Shown: positions 22,985-34,666 of the stretch, piece after piece
Layout of the letters: every line of letters starts with the position of its first letter
Position numbering within the stretch: the stretch's first letter is position 1
DNA from: Parasponia andersonii
Taxonomy: Eukaryota > Streptophyta > Magnoliopsida > Rosales > Cannabaceae
NCBI GenBank assembly: GCA_002914805.1
Contig: JXTB01000081.1
Location: 379,910 to 443,909 of the forward strand
Direction of reading: 5' to 3'
DNA length: 64,000 bases
The notes under the pieces: model-generated
Databases searched by the model: none
What the model was told of the DNA's origin: nothing
Seen by the model: the letters and a program-made list of their open reading frames with translations, nothing else
Program-made: the position numbers and the translations under genes

Positions 22985-25900
22985 ACAACAATGTTAAAAC
23001 TTATAGGTGACAACAATGACAAAACTGGAGTGGAGATTGTCATTCTAATGGGGAGATGTTTAATTTTTTAGTAAAGTTCTTCATGACTGCAATATTGATG
23101 ATTTGGTCTACTCTGGTGCCAAACTTACATAAGATAATCGAAGAGAAGGAACGAAGAGCATTCAAGAATGACTGGACAGATTTTTAGCCAATTCAGGTTG
23201 AAAATCTCTTTTTCCTAATTTTAGAGTTTTCAATTTGGATTTTTGGAGACACAATCATAGAGCTGTTCAGATTTTCCTGGATTTTTCTGAAGCAGAAATT
23301 AGAAGAGGTGGTAGATTGGATGGTCCTTTTAGATTTGACCTGTTTTGGTCTGAGGAAGAGTCTTGCCATGAGGTGATTAAACAAGTGTGGTCTAGTACTC
23401 CCAGTCTGAACTCCCCAGCCTCTTTTATGATTCGTTGTGCTTCAAAATTAAAGGCTTGGGGTAAAGAAAAATTCGGAAATATTCCTAGAAAGTTACAGAT
23501 AGTTTGCAAGAAACTTGATAGAGCTTATTTGGGGTATAGACATATTAGTGCCTGGACTCATATCTTTTCTTTAGAGAAAGAGAGGGATAGGCTGATTTGG
23601 TTAAAAAGAAGAATATTGGCGTCAGCGGTCTAGAGTAGATTGGCTTTTAGGAGGTGACAAAAATACTACTTTTTTTCACAGAAAATCTTTGATTCGTAGG
23701 AATAAGAATTCGCTGGTTGGCTTGCAAGATGAGAGTGGATCTTGGTGCGTTGATACAGAAGATATGGTTAGGATAATTGAGCACTACTTCAATGGGCTCT
23801 TCTTGAGTAGTAATCCAACAACAGAAGCTATTAAACATGACACAAGTGGAATTGAGGTTCGGGTTTCTAATGATATGAATGCACATTTGACTTCTGATTA
23901 CTCTGTTGATGAGATCGAGAGTGCTTTTTTCAGTAGTAATCCAGACAGTTTTCATGCCCTATTTTTAAGAATCCGGTGAAAGTTTCTAACTATGGTCCTA
24001 TCAGTCACTATAATGTCATTTACTAAGACTATCGCCAAACAGGTTGACTATCGTCTCAGAGTACTTTTATGCCTAGTAGATTAATTACGGATAACGTCAT
24101 TGTTGCTTTCGAGACTATGCACTCTATGAGGAAGAAAACTGATGGTAGGAAAGGTTGGTAAGCTTTTAAACTCGATATGAGTAAAGCTTAGGATCAAATT
24201 CAGTGGGTGTTTGTAGAGGCTATGCTCCGGGCATTGGGCTTTAATGAGTCTTGGATTGCATTTCCTCGTTGAAGTTTGCATTTATGATTAATAGGAGAGT
24301 ATGTGGGAAAGTTATTTCACACAGATGCCTTCAACAAGGGTGTTTGCTTTCTCCTTACTTGTTTCTAGTTTGTGCAGAAGGTCTCTCAAGTCTCTCATCT
24401 TTCGTGTAGAGGAATGTAGATCCCTTACGAGCTTTGTTTGCTCTCGAGGTGGCCCGCGAATTACCCACCTTTTTTTCACCGATGACTGTTTGCTTTTTTG
24501 CAGGGCTACCTTGGATGAGATTAACTTCATTAAAAATATTCTGGTCCAGTATGAAGAAGCTTCGAGGCAGTCTACCAACTTCAAAACGTCAGCAATCACC
24601 TTTAGTCCTAATGTGGGGGCTAATCTATCCAGCAAGCCCTTGGTTTAGAGCTTGCTCGATCACATAACAAATATCTTGGGTTGCCAGCATTTATAGGAAA
24701 GATCAAATGATTTCGCTTCGATTAAGCATAGGGTGTCTTCCAAGCTTCAAATATGGCATGACAAATTATTTTCTGTGGGTGGTAAAGAAGTTCTCGTCAA
24801 CGCAGTTGCTCAGTCCATTCCCACCTAATCGATGAGTATCTTCAAACTACATATTTCAGTTTGTTCTGAACTTCATGCACTGTGGTGGCTAGCTTCTGGT
24901 GGGGTGATACAGCTGATAAGAAACAAATGCATTGGTGGCGATGGGAGAGACTTTGCAGGGGAAAAATGGAAGGGGGTATGGGTTTCAGAGATATTGTTGC
25001 TTTTAACCAAGCTCTCCTTGCTAAACATGCGTGGAGGTTAGTTTGCAATCCTGCTTCTTTGGTTAGTCGTGTTTTAAAATACAAGTACTTCAGAATTGAG
25101 AGTTTTCTTGAAGCCAAATATGTCAGAGGCAGTAGCTCTTTTTGGCAGAGCCTTTTATAGGGAAGAAAAGCTCTTAATTTGGTCTTCGCTGGCGTCCAGG
25201 CAATGGTTCTTCTATATGGGTTTTTAAAGACCCCTGAATTCCTAGGCCTTTTTTCTTTAGGCCTATCGCTTGCCCCAGTGATCTTAACCGGAATCTTCTT
25301 GTTTCTGATCTCTTGTTGGCTCCGGATGTTTGGGATCTAAATAAATTATACTTTACCTTTTGGCCAGTTGATGTTGATGTAGTCCACAATATTCCTTTGA
25401 GTTACAGAGCTATGGATGGCAGATTGATTTGGCACTTCAGCAAGGATGGCACTTACTCTGTCAAAACTAATTACAAGGTGATTATGGAGAATAGACCCCA
25501 ACGTGTTCTTCAAACTCATATGTTGTTTCTGCTTGGTGGAAAACCCTTTGGCACCTAAAGATTCCTAGCAAAGTTAAGATACACATTTGGAAGGCATTTC
25601 GTGACATTATTCCGTCTACTTTTAATCTTTCTCACCTAGGCATTCCATGTCTCAATGTTTGCCCGCGGTGTAAGGAAGCTCTTGAAACGACTATTCATGT
25701 TTTAGTGTCATGTCAAGCAGCTAAGGAGGTTTGTTGGAATAGTTGGTTTTGGCCAAAGATGCTTAATAGATCTTGGCGTTCTTTTGTTGATTGGGCGATG
25801 GAAATGAAAAATTCTTTGTCGAAAATTGATTTGGAGACCTGGTATATTTTAGCTTGGATGCTTTGGGGTGAGAAAAATGATGTGGTTCGTGGCCATCATC

Positions 25901-27340
25901 CCAAAACTGCTAGTCGTATCTTGGAGGATGCGGAACTATGGCTTTTGGAGTTTAAGAGCCTTTATCAACATGTTAGGTCTTCCACCTCTTCGTATTCTAC
26001 CTCATTGTCCTGGGCTCTGCCTCGATTAAATGAATTGAAACTAAACGTTGATACTGCTGTTAATGATAGTGATGAAAAGATGAGAACTGGGCTGTCATTC
26101 GAGATATTGATGGTTCTGTTTATGGAGTAATTACTATTGTTCTTAGAGGATTCTCTAGTCCATATTTGGCCAAGTGTTTGGCTCTCAGAAAAGACACTAT
26201 CTTTGCACTCTCAACATAATTTTGTTGTCTCGGAAGTAAAAAGTGATTCCAAGAAAGCTATCTCAACTAGTTCATGTAATGATATATTTTCAGTAAAGAG
26301 TTGTTGAAGCGGTTTCTCACCAGCCGTCCACGTGTCTCTGAACCGCTGATGCTGTATTCTCCAACTGTCCACGTGTCCTCGCTTTCCCAAAATATTCTGA
26401 ACTCCAGGCAGGGTCGGAGAGGCGGGGGTGGCCACCTGCAAAGACTTTCTGATGCTTAAGTCAGTGTTTAGTCTTTGATTTTGGGTAGCAAGGATTGAGT
26501 TCTATATGAGTATATATTTGCTTCTTGCTCATAAGCTTTTTTATATATACTTCTTTTTTGTAAGCATACATGCCTCTCTCGGGAATGCACGGCTCGTATA
26601 TATGTAATCCTGAGATTGTGAACCACTCGGTTCTCAATCTCAGGACTGAGTACCTTTTTCTCCAGGGATGTTTCTCAGAGATCACGGGCCGAGATTACCG
26701 TGATCACCTCTGTATCGCTGTAGCCTGATTTCCGCCGCCTCCTACGGCTTGAATCTGTCAGGGGTGAGGTTTGGTCAAATCGCCGCTTTGTCAGGACGGC
26801 TTGCCCCCCTCCCCTGAGCTCGCCTACCCAGCACCGCATTAAATGCTCTGTCTGGGTCTGGAGTTGTGAATTGCTTTCCATCGTACTTTGGCGGAAGACC
26901 CTTAGAACTTCCGACCCTCCAACTGTCGAAGTAAGGGTCGGACTGGGCCGAGCTTGCTCAGGATCAGCGATGGGCCCGGCCCTAATCTCGGATAGCCCAA
27001 CGGCTGATTATGATATCACGTGTGGCCTTTAGCTAATCATTCTTGACACCTGTCGGACGGTGGGCTCCGTTGGTGATCTGTTCTGCCACTTAATCGTCCA
27101 CGTGGTACATAATTTGGGAACGGATCCCACAAGAGTCATATTATTTCTGACATCATTGTTAATTGTAATATGTTGGACGATGTTATTTGTCATCATATTT
27201 CTCGGTCTAAGAATGTGGTGACTCATAACCTAGTTAGATTTATTTTAGGTCTTGATTCGAGTTCGTTTTGGCTGCACGAAGTTCCTTCTTGTGTGTCTTC
27301 TGTTGTTTTAGCAGACTCACTTAATATAGACATAAATTGA
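22985..27340 (+). mobile_element. L1-type LINE (non-LTR retrotransposon), 5'-truncated and coding-dead, interrupted by a solo LTR
   Basis: Plus-strand fragments follow plant LINE ORF2 order. The end of the endonuclease domain and linker is at about 23060-23640. The reverse transcriptase (about 23950-24660) has the catalytic F-A-D-D box as F-T-D-D near 24480 and stops such as the one in D-M-S-K-A. A zinc-binding zf-RVT region (about 25560-25760) has C-P-R-C and H-V-L-V-S-C. The RNase H-like end (about 26010-27340) is split by the LTR at 26302-27131. Joining across that insertion, minus one target-site copy, keeps the frame to the stop at 27340. The endonuclease start and ORF1 are missing. Confidence 0.88.
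26302..27131 (-). mobile_element. Solo LTR (830 bp) of the gypsy-type family, inserted in the LINE
   Basis: Begins TGTTGAAGCGG and ends TCCCACA, and matches the LTR at 545-1399. It is flanked on both sides by AGAGT (26297-26301 and 27132-27136), a perfect 5-bp target duplication. No internal retrotransposon sequence remains, so the element was probably reduced by recombination between its two LTRs. Short frames inside it are not genes. Confidence 0.93.
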
Positions 27341-28349
27341 ACTCGTTTCCCTTCGACAAAATACTGTCTCAAAAAAACATAACAAAAAACCATTATATGA
27401 AATATTAATTTGTTGCTTATAATGTATAAATCGGTTATGAAAGATAAACATATTCTCAAATAAATTCAGATAATTATAACGATAATAATTCTCGAAACAT
27501 AGTAGTATACAGAAAAATCAATGAGCAAAGAGAACTACTATTTCTACTAGAGAGAGAGAGAGAGAAAGGGGGGTGGTGAAGGCGGTGGCATTGTAATACA
27601 GAACAGAGTTTCATAGTAAGCTTTCTTCTTTTCTTTCATGGAACTAATTTGGGAAGAACCGGTACCGGTTCCATCAAACTTCTAGCTGTAATCGTATTCT
27701 ATTGTGCGTAAAATTTTGAAGAAAATCGAGCAGCAAGCTTGTAGTAAGGCTAGTGTATTTTCTGAAGTTGCTTACGCGGACATTCCAATGGAAAAAAAAA
27801 AAAAAAAAAAGCCAAACAATATCGTCATTTGCCAGCATCCATGACAATATAATTAAGCTAAGTTGAATAAAACTATACAAGTAATGACAATCAAACAGTA
27901 AGAATCACATGAGATATTAGAGATTGCGAGTATTTCCAATAACAGTATAATTCCATAGCACAAATGCTAATTTGCAACAGTACACTCACCTAAAAATGTG
28001 CAAGAAAATCTTAAAAGATAAGCTTTCAATTAGATCAAAGAACAGGAAGACGGTAAATTTTCAACCATAATTCAAAACTATCCAAAAAGCATAAAACTAT
28101 GGGGGCAATTGCAAAAATCAAATGGCAATTCTTTCCAATCCTCAGTTGACAATAAGTACCATCTGAGAACCATTATACAGGCGTTACAGAACAAGGAAGG
28201 AACACATAGCCTGCATCATGAAGTGACAACGAGGCATCAAATCTTATATAATTTGCCGACGAGGGCGTCTTAAATTCAGATGGCCATCCTTCTTATCCTC
28301 AGACCATTAAATTGCAGGAATCGGATTCTTATGTAGAACATGGATTATC
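27341..28349. other. Intergenic DNA and SLY1 3' untranslated region
   Basis: Contains a GA microsatellite at about 27551-27566 and an A-run near 27792-27810. The part nearest 28349 should be the 3' untranslated region of minus-strand SLY1. No other gene is seen. Confidence 0.55.
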
Positions 28350-30493
28350 TTAATGTGTTGAAGCAGCAGCAGGAGCAGCACTGCCCAATCCCATTTTTTG
28401 ACCCAACAGTGAAAGCTGGTCCACAAATTCCTCTCCGGTCAGTATTTCTGTTGTTCCATATATAACATGTTTGACAGGATGTTGGCGATGCACGAGCTCT
28501 TGCAGGCTCCCATATTCAACATAATTACCACCACCAATCATGAATACAATAGCTTCCTTAAAAGGTCCTTTTAAATGGCTGCTAGCAGATCCGGAGCTTG
28601 ATTTGGGAGCACGAGGATCAAAAACAAGGTAAGAATCAACTTCCGGGTTTGGCTTCCCTTCCATCAAAGCGTCCACCGTTCTTGTTAATGCCAACTGCCT
28701 ATCATTTGATAAAAGATTCTTCACACCTGCAGTCACGGCACTGATGGACTGCCCATAGAGTTTCTCAGCCCAATCAACAATATTGCTTCGGCTAGCTGAA
28801 TTGACAGATGCCAACGGGACATTCAGTGATTTGATCTTCTTTACATACTGAAATGCACTGGTGTCAACCTCGGACTCCCTAAGGGCCGCTTCCACAGACT
28901 CCACTTCCGCCTGATTCATGCTTTCTGAAGAAATAAGATACATGATAGCAAACCTCAGCTTATCTAACTTGGTCCCTTTACCTCTAAGTACACCCAGAAG
29001 ATCACTTCTATCAATTCCCCCTCTGATAATCATATCGTTCTCCTTTTTCGCATAAGAATCAAGAGACCTCTCCTTGATCTCACCCAACAACACCGTTGCA
29101 ATGTTTGTGTGCTTATCAATCACCTGCTTCCGCTCAGTCAACTCCGGAAGTGAGTTCACTGCATTCATCAAATGTTTTGTGTTTCCAATCAAGTCAGTCC
29201 CATCAAACTCAGCTCCATCAGTTCCACCAGTTCTTCTATTGACATCGTCAACATCCTTCTTATACTTATTCAACTGAGTCTCAATCTCCACTGCAACTTC
29301 AGGAAATTCAAGAGACCCATTTGCCACCCAAAATGGATCTGATCTATCCAACTCAAACGATTTTGTTCCACCCTTTTCCCCTGGGACAGTTAACCTATTT
29401 AGCTTCAATCCAAGCACATCATGTACCAAAGGTCGGTACCTAAAATCATGCTGTATCCCCACAGACAACTCAAAATTCCGATCAAATATGCACAAAATCG
29501 GCCGCTGGAAAGAGCTCACAAAATTCCCACCTTCAGTAAATAAATTATTCTTGGACAACAAGTGATCACGCAGTCTCTGGTCTAATGCTGAAGCAACCAT
29601 CTCCGCCGGACCTCCACGAGGACATCTAATGATTGGCACCACAGCAAGTGTGGCCAAAACACAGAACAACCCACCAACTATCTTCTCAACTATCTCCTCA
29701 ATCTCCCGATCGCCTGCAGACGGATCATTTAGTTGAACATAACTGGATTTCTGCCCCAGTGAGAACAAATTATCCTCCAGTGTTACAAACTCCAAATACT
29801 GATCATGCACCTTCGAAATCCGACTAATTGAATCCGAATTCAGAGTCCCCGAAGCTAGATCCTCGAGAAGCGGGCGAGGAATGGAAGATGAGAAATTAAG
29901 GTGGAAGGTATCATAGAGTGATCTAGAGGCATCAGCAATGATTCTCTGGACATTGGCCGAACTGGGCTGAACAAAGTAGACAGCAGGAACATCGAGAACC
30001 GGTTTGCGATCCTTGTCGATGAGAAAGTAAAGGGTCACACCATGTTTACGAAGATCCTTAACATGAATCAATGGCGATAAGATATTTTGGCAAAACTTGT
30101 CATAGATCAAGATCTTGTAAACCTCTTCGTTGGCTGTACCCGATGGGTTCACGGGCTGGTTCATATTCAATATACGAATAATACATTCTGAATCCAAAAT
30201 TTCACAAAATCAGATTCAACGTCTTACATAGACGAAATTTAGAACCAATTCACTCACAAGAACTTAAAACACAATACATGTATATACATATAGATATATA
30301 ATAGTCTTCTACCACTCTAGATCGTTAAAATTTCATCTTTGAGTCGTTAATTGACATGAATTTACGAAAAATGTTACAGGATTTTAGGTTTTAAGTTCTG
30401 AGATTTCATTTCAGAGATAAATATCAAGATCAGAGAAAGACCGAGAGAAAGATTTGAAGTACCTGTTTGCCTTTGACGAAGATTGAGAGCCAT
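28350..30493 (-). CDS. SLY1: SLY1, Sec1/Munc18-family vesicle-fusion protein
   Basis: Two exons, 30493-30463 and 30187-28350, with a 275-bp GT-AG intron; 1869 bp, 622 aa. Exon 1 encodes M-A-L-N-L-R-Q-R-Q-T, and the frame continues E-C-I-I-R-I-L-N. The long exon carries the whole Sec1-like domain: V-Y-K-I-L-I-Y-D near residue 33, H-G-V-T-L-Y-F-L-I-D, R-C-P-x-G-G-P-A-E-M-V-A, F-D-R-N-F-E-L-S-V-G and the C-terminal I-V-F-M-I-G-G-G-N-Y-V-E-Y. The length matches plant SLY1 (about 620-630 aa). SLY1 proteins bind the Sed5/SYP3 syntaxin and promote SNARE assembly in ER-Golgi traffic; this role is from the family. It is divergent from the phosphatase gene at 30951, with 457 bp between the start codons. 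Confidence 0.95.
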
Positions 30494-30950
30494 TGCCTCA
30501 AATCTGAGATCTTGAACTCAGAAGTTACGAGCTCAATCGAAGCAGAAGAAGAAGTTTTTGAGAGCACTGAAAATTTTGGGGAGAAGAAGAAGCCTCTGAA
30601 GATCGAATCGAACACGGAGCGGGGCACAGATGTAATAAAAGAGAAAATTTAACGTTTAGTTTCCTGTGCGGCCGGTTTCTCTTGAATATAATGTATTCCC
30701 GACTAATGTACGGCCACGTGTGTGAAAGGAATTAATTATTTGCTGTTGACTCATAGAGTTGACCCAAGGACTATTTTTTGCAATATCATTGGCTAGCAGA
30801 CGTACCTTTGGTTGATATCTGACCAATCAGAGAATAAGATCACGGTTCGTATATATTACGCGAAACTAGAGCGAGGCAAGCAAAACGTTCTTAAGAGCGT
30901 TCCAAACGAGAGGGTGTGTGGTGTGGTGTGGTGTGGTGTGGCGTACGGAA
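30494..30950. promoter_or_regulatory. Shared divergent promoter region of SLY1 and the phosphatase gene
   Basis: 457 bp between two outward-reading start codons. TATATAT at 30850-30856 lies about 95 bp before the phosphatase ATG and could be its TATA box. A GTGTG pentamer repeat at 30914-30941 lies in the phosphatase leader and is absent from the duplicate gene. No clear SLY1 TATA box is visible. Confidence 0.5.
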
Positions 30951-32958
30951 ATGGAGTCGACGACGTCATTTTTGAGAAACGGATACTGGGTTCTCAGGCA
31001 CGGCAAGAGCATTCCAAACGAGAAAGGCCTCATCGTTTCATCTCTGGTCTGTTTATATATATATATATATAAATATATATATATTTTTTTTTACGACATC
31101 TTTATATTTATATATACTTACATTTGTTTCAAATTTTGGTCATCACATGTTTAACGATTGAGAACGTACTCCCAGGAAAATGGGACGTGCCCAGAATATG
31201 AATTGGCATCGGAAGGTGTAAACCAGGCACAATTGGCTGGACAATTGTTCCAAGAGGTACTTATAAAATTTCGGTCCTATGTTCAAGCGATATTTCATTC
31301 CCTTTTATTTATTTATTTATTTTTTTGTTATATAGAAAATATATACATATATATATACAAATCTGGGTTTGTTAGTTGTTGCAATTTCATTGGTTTAAAT
31401 TATGTGAATATTGTTTAGAACTTACTTATTTCTGCTAAAGATTGATTTGTCGTTGGTTTCAGTTTAATTTTTTTGTCGTGCGGTTGTTAATTAACTGAAA
31501 CATACTAAAAGGTATTAAAGGTATTAGTAGCGTTTAGCACCAGTTATGTATTTATAGCTGTGAGATCTGTCTTTTTGGTACTTGGTGCTTAGCGGGATAG
31601 GTGATCATAGTGCTATTCTAATTAGCTAGTGGCTAGGAAATGAGAAAATTGAGGTGGGAAAACTTGTTTGTTAAGATAAAGAAATGGGTTGTTTAGATAT
31701 TTCTTATGTTGTATGAGTAGTGAGTATCAGGACTCATTTTTCTGATACTTCAACTGGTGGCTTTTACGATTTAGAAATGTGGTTCATTTATTTTGTGAGC
31801 TGACTGTGTTGTGTTACATTTGCAGGAACTCGAGGAAAATAACATTCCACTTGAAAACGTCCGCATTTGTTACTCGCCATTTTCAAGAACAACTCACACT
31901 GCTAAAGTAGTTGCTTCTGTTCTCAACATTCCGTTCGAAGGCGCTCAATGTAAGGTAAGCCATTTCACCCCTTTGAAGAAATTTACTTTCTAGAGGTAGT
32001 AGTAATGTTTGCTTAATGACATAGAAGGTGTACTCCTTTATCCTCTGGCTAACTATTTTACCCAGAATATATATTCAGCTTGAGACCTCAGTCAGTTTCA
32101 ATTAACTTCACTATGATTACGAAACTATATTTCGATGGACAGGTTATAGAAGATCTTAGGGAGCGTTACTTTGGTCCTTCATTCGAACTTAAGTCACATG
32201 ACAAGGTAAGAAGAAACAGATTGTGGGGTTTAAGTCTGTTTTCATCTGAACTTTTTTTACTAGAATGCTGAAGTTCATTTAAAATTTGGATTAAGTTTGC
32301 AGTTTTTTCCATCTTTAATAGAACAAGTGCTAGTCATGATCTTTTGTAGTGCCATATAAAAATTCAGATCTTTTTTTATTTAACAGTATGCAGAGATATG
32401 GGCACTTGATGAAAAGGACCCATTTTTGAGGCCAGAAGGTGGAGAAAGTGTTGATGATGTTGTGGCTAGACTCACAAGGGCTATTGCAACCATAGAGGCA
32501 CAGTTTCAGGGGTAAATTAGTCATCTCGTCTTGGCATCTTCAAATGCTTAAAATTTGAACATTAAGCTACCAAATATGTGGTCTGAGAATCTGAATGGAT
32601 TTATGGAATTTTCTGTTTTAATCAAATGCTTTTACCCATCCAAGCCTTCTTTTCTCTTGCCTTGATTTATAAACATAGCATCATTTGCCTAAATTCTGAG
32701 TACCGTTGTAATAACAAAGTGCTAGCTTTTTATTTTAGTCATTCTTGATGATTTTGTAGGTGCACAATATTGGTTGTCAGCCATGGTGATCCTCTTCAAA
32801 TCCTTCAAACAATTCTTAATGCAGCCAAGCAACAGACAGGACCTGATTGCGATGACTTGGAATCAAGAATTCAAGCAGTTAGAACCCCTCCCATCTTGTC
32901 ACAGCACCGGAAATTTGCTCTGCTTACTGGGGAGCTCCGAGCAGTTATACATGACTAA
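30951..32958 (+). CDS. Phosphoglycerate-mutase-like histidine phosphatase family protein, intact copy
   Basis: Six exons: 30951-31046, 31176-31256, 31826-31954, 32143-32205, 32387-32511, 32760-32958; 693 bp, 230 aa; all GT-AG. The catalytic phospho-acceptor motif L-R-H-G is at residues 15-18 (His17). Exon 2 encodes the conserved Y-E-L-A-S-E-G-V-N-Q-A segment. C-Y-S-P-F-S-R-T-T-H-T-A follows, and the second catalytic His is in V-S-H-G-D (about His173). This fits the branch-2 histidine phosphatase fold, which removes phosphate from small molecules or proteins. The substrate of this plant clade is not known to me. No targeting peptide is obvious. It is the left member of a tandem duplicate pair; the right member is at 34501-36079. 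Confidence 0.93.
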
Positions 32959-33560
32959 AGCTGCTTCACTGATGAAAAGCCGAAGCTTGCTTAGTTGAAG
33001 AATTGTTTCACCAATCTCATACTTGATTTTCCGGGGAAAATTTGCCAGCTCAGCTGGTTAGTGACATTGCTAATAAAGACTAAGTTACAATAACGCATAA
33101 CATGCTGCAAATTCATGGCATTCTGTTGTTAGCTTATACTAACTATTATACAAGACATTCAAGCAAAAGAAAAGGCCTATTGAAAGCACAAAGCTTATGA
33201 AGAGAAATGCTTGGTTGAAATTTCATTTCTCCCAAGGACAATTCATTGGTTTCTATGTCTAACATCTGAAGATCTTTCTGAAAAGATTAAAAGTAAGAAG
33301 TACCCGTGGAAAAAATCTAAAGCACCCAACAAGAATTGTTCTTATCACTCTATAAACAAGACCCTGATTTATAGGGAAGTTCTGTACAGGAAATTTCAGG
33401 AACCCATCATTATTGTAGTAACAAATATGTCACCAGCCCCAGTGCAGAGAACCTTATCATCATTACAGCAGAGAGGGATGCAGATCAAAAGCCACAGCAC
33501 CTAATCCTAAAGACAGTTGCATTAGTAAACACATGCTAAGCTGCCTCCTTCCCATGTGTG
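32959..33560 (+). other. 3' region of the intact phosphatase gene
   Basis: Untranslated and downstream DNA that aligns with 36080-36660 behind the second copy (shared GGGAAAATTTGCCAGCTCAG and a later CACCAGCCCC-GTGCAG segment). The duplication therefore extends through the gene's 3' end. Confidence 0.65.
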
Positions 33561-34395
33561 GAAAATCACTGAACCATCACCAAATCCTAATGACACATAT
33601 GCCTCCAGCTCCAGCATTTGAATCTTCATTATCCAATACCATGATTTCGACTCCCAACTTATCTTTCGCAGGCCATCGACAGCCTCTAATCAGATACCCA
33701 CCGTAGCTTTGGTCGCTGCTGCTCCCTTCCCTGCTTTCTACGGTAGTAAATCCTTGTTTTGGCGATGCCTCTCTTCCCTACAGGATCATCCATTCCATGC
33801 AGGAGGTGATGCAATGCAACTGTCATCCTGGTTCTTTTTCCCGTGTCGTGTCTCATAATGTTGTCGCAGATCTGATGTAAATTTCTCATTGAACCTCATG
33901 TTCCCCTTCTCAATTGGCTTCACTGCTTGGGTTACTGTGAACTTAACATCATTCACAATCAGTAATAGAGACACACAATACACTCAACAAGAAGTCTAAA
34001 AAAATGAGAGAACTCAGCAACTCTCATTTGGTTATTTTCGCTGCAAGCTTTATGCATCTAACTTAAAAGAAAAGAAAGAAAAACTAGCCCTACATGCTGG
34101 AACAAGTTCAAAGTCTTTCATCCTTAGTAATACAGATCGAAACTTACATATTAGTATATTACCAATCGCCCTAAAATATGTCACACTATATTGATGATAT
34201 ATTGAACGAAAGTTTCACTTTTGAAAATATTTTGTGAGACGTGAACTAAGCAGGGTATATAAGGACAGAACTTGAAATATTTTTGCGCACATGCGTAAAC
34301 ACCTTTGAGATATATTTATTTGCATTCAAAGACACGTCAGAAAGCGGTGTGCGTATATTATTGTTACATGCAATACAGCAAAGCCAATTCCTCAT
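33561..34395 (-). pseudogene. LAZ1 3' fragment (last exon plus parts of introns 6 and 7)
   Basis: About 33657-33961 aligns with the last LAZ1 exon (36757-37110). The stop TAG is changed, several indels break the frame, and the splice acceptor AG before the exon reads TG. Intron 7 sequence continues to about 34165. The exon 7 counterpart is deleted, and intron 6 sequence (ACTAAGCAGGG, ATTCAAAGACACGTCAGAAA) follows to 34395. It cannot encode LAZ1. It is the left-unit remnant of a tandem duplication and sits where the first copy of LAZ1 would begin. Confidence 0.85.
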
Positions 34396-34440
34396 TGAAA
34401 AAGATTGAGAGCCATTGCCCCAAATCTGAGATCTTGGACT
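34396..34440 (-). pseudogene. Fragment of SLY1 exon 1 and leader
   Basis: Matches about 30474-30520, including the SLY1 start codon context (plus-strand GATTGAGAGCCATTGCC, with CAT as the minus-strand start). It is directly joined to LAZ1 intron sequence at 34395. Too short to be functional. Confidence 0.85.
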
Positions 34441-34500
34441 ATTATTAAGAAGTTACTATCTAACTCGGGGAGCAGATCAGTCAGGGTTACGGCCCGGAAA

Positions 34501-34626
34501 ATGATGTCAACGACGTCGTTTTTAAGAAACAGATGCTGGGTTCTCAGGCACGGCAAGAGCATTCCAAACGAAAAAGGCCCTATTGTTTCATCTATGGTCT
34601 TTTTATCTGTATCTTTTTGCTACATT

Positions 34627-34666
<40 letters not shown>

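Noticed and set aside
26675-26881. Minus-strand frame in the solo LTR
   Set aside because: LTRs of this family carry no genes, and the counterpart in the other LTR is not conserved as a frame.
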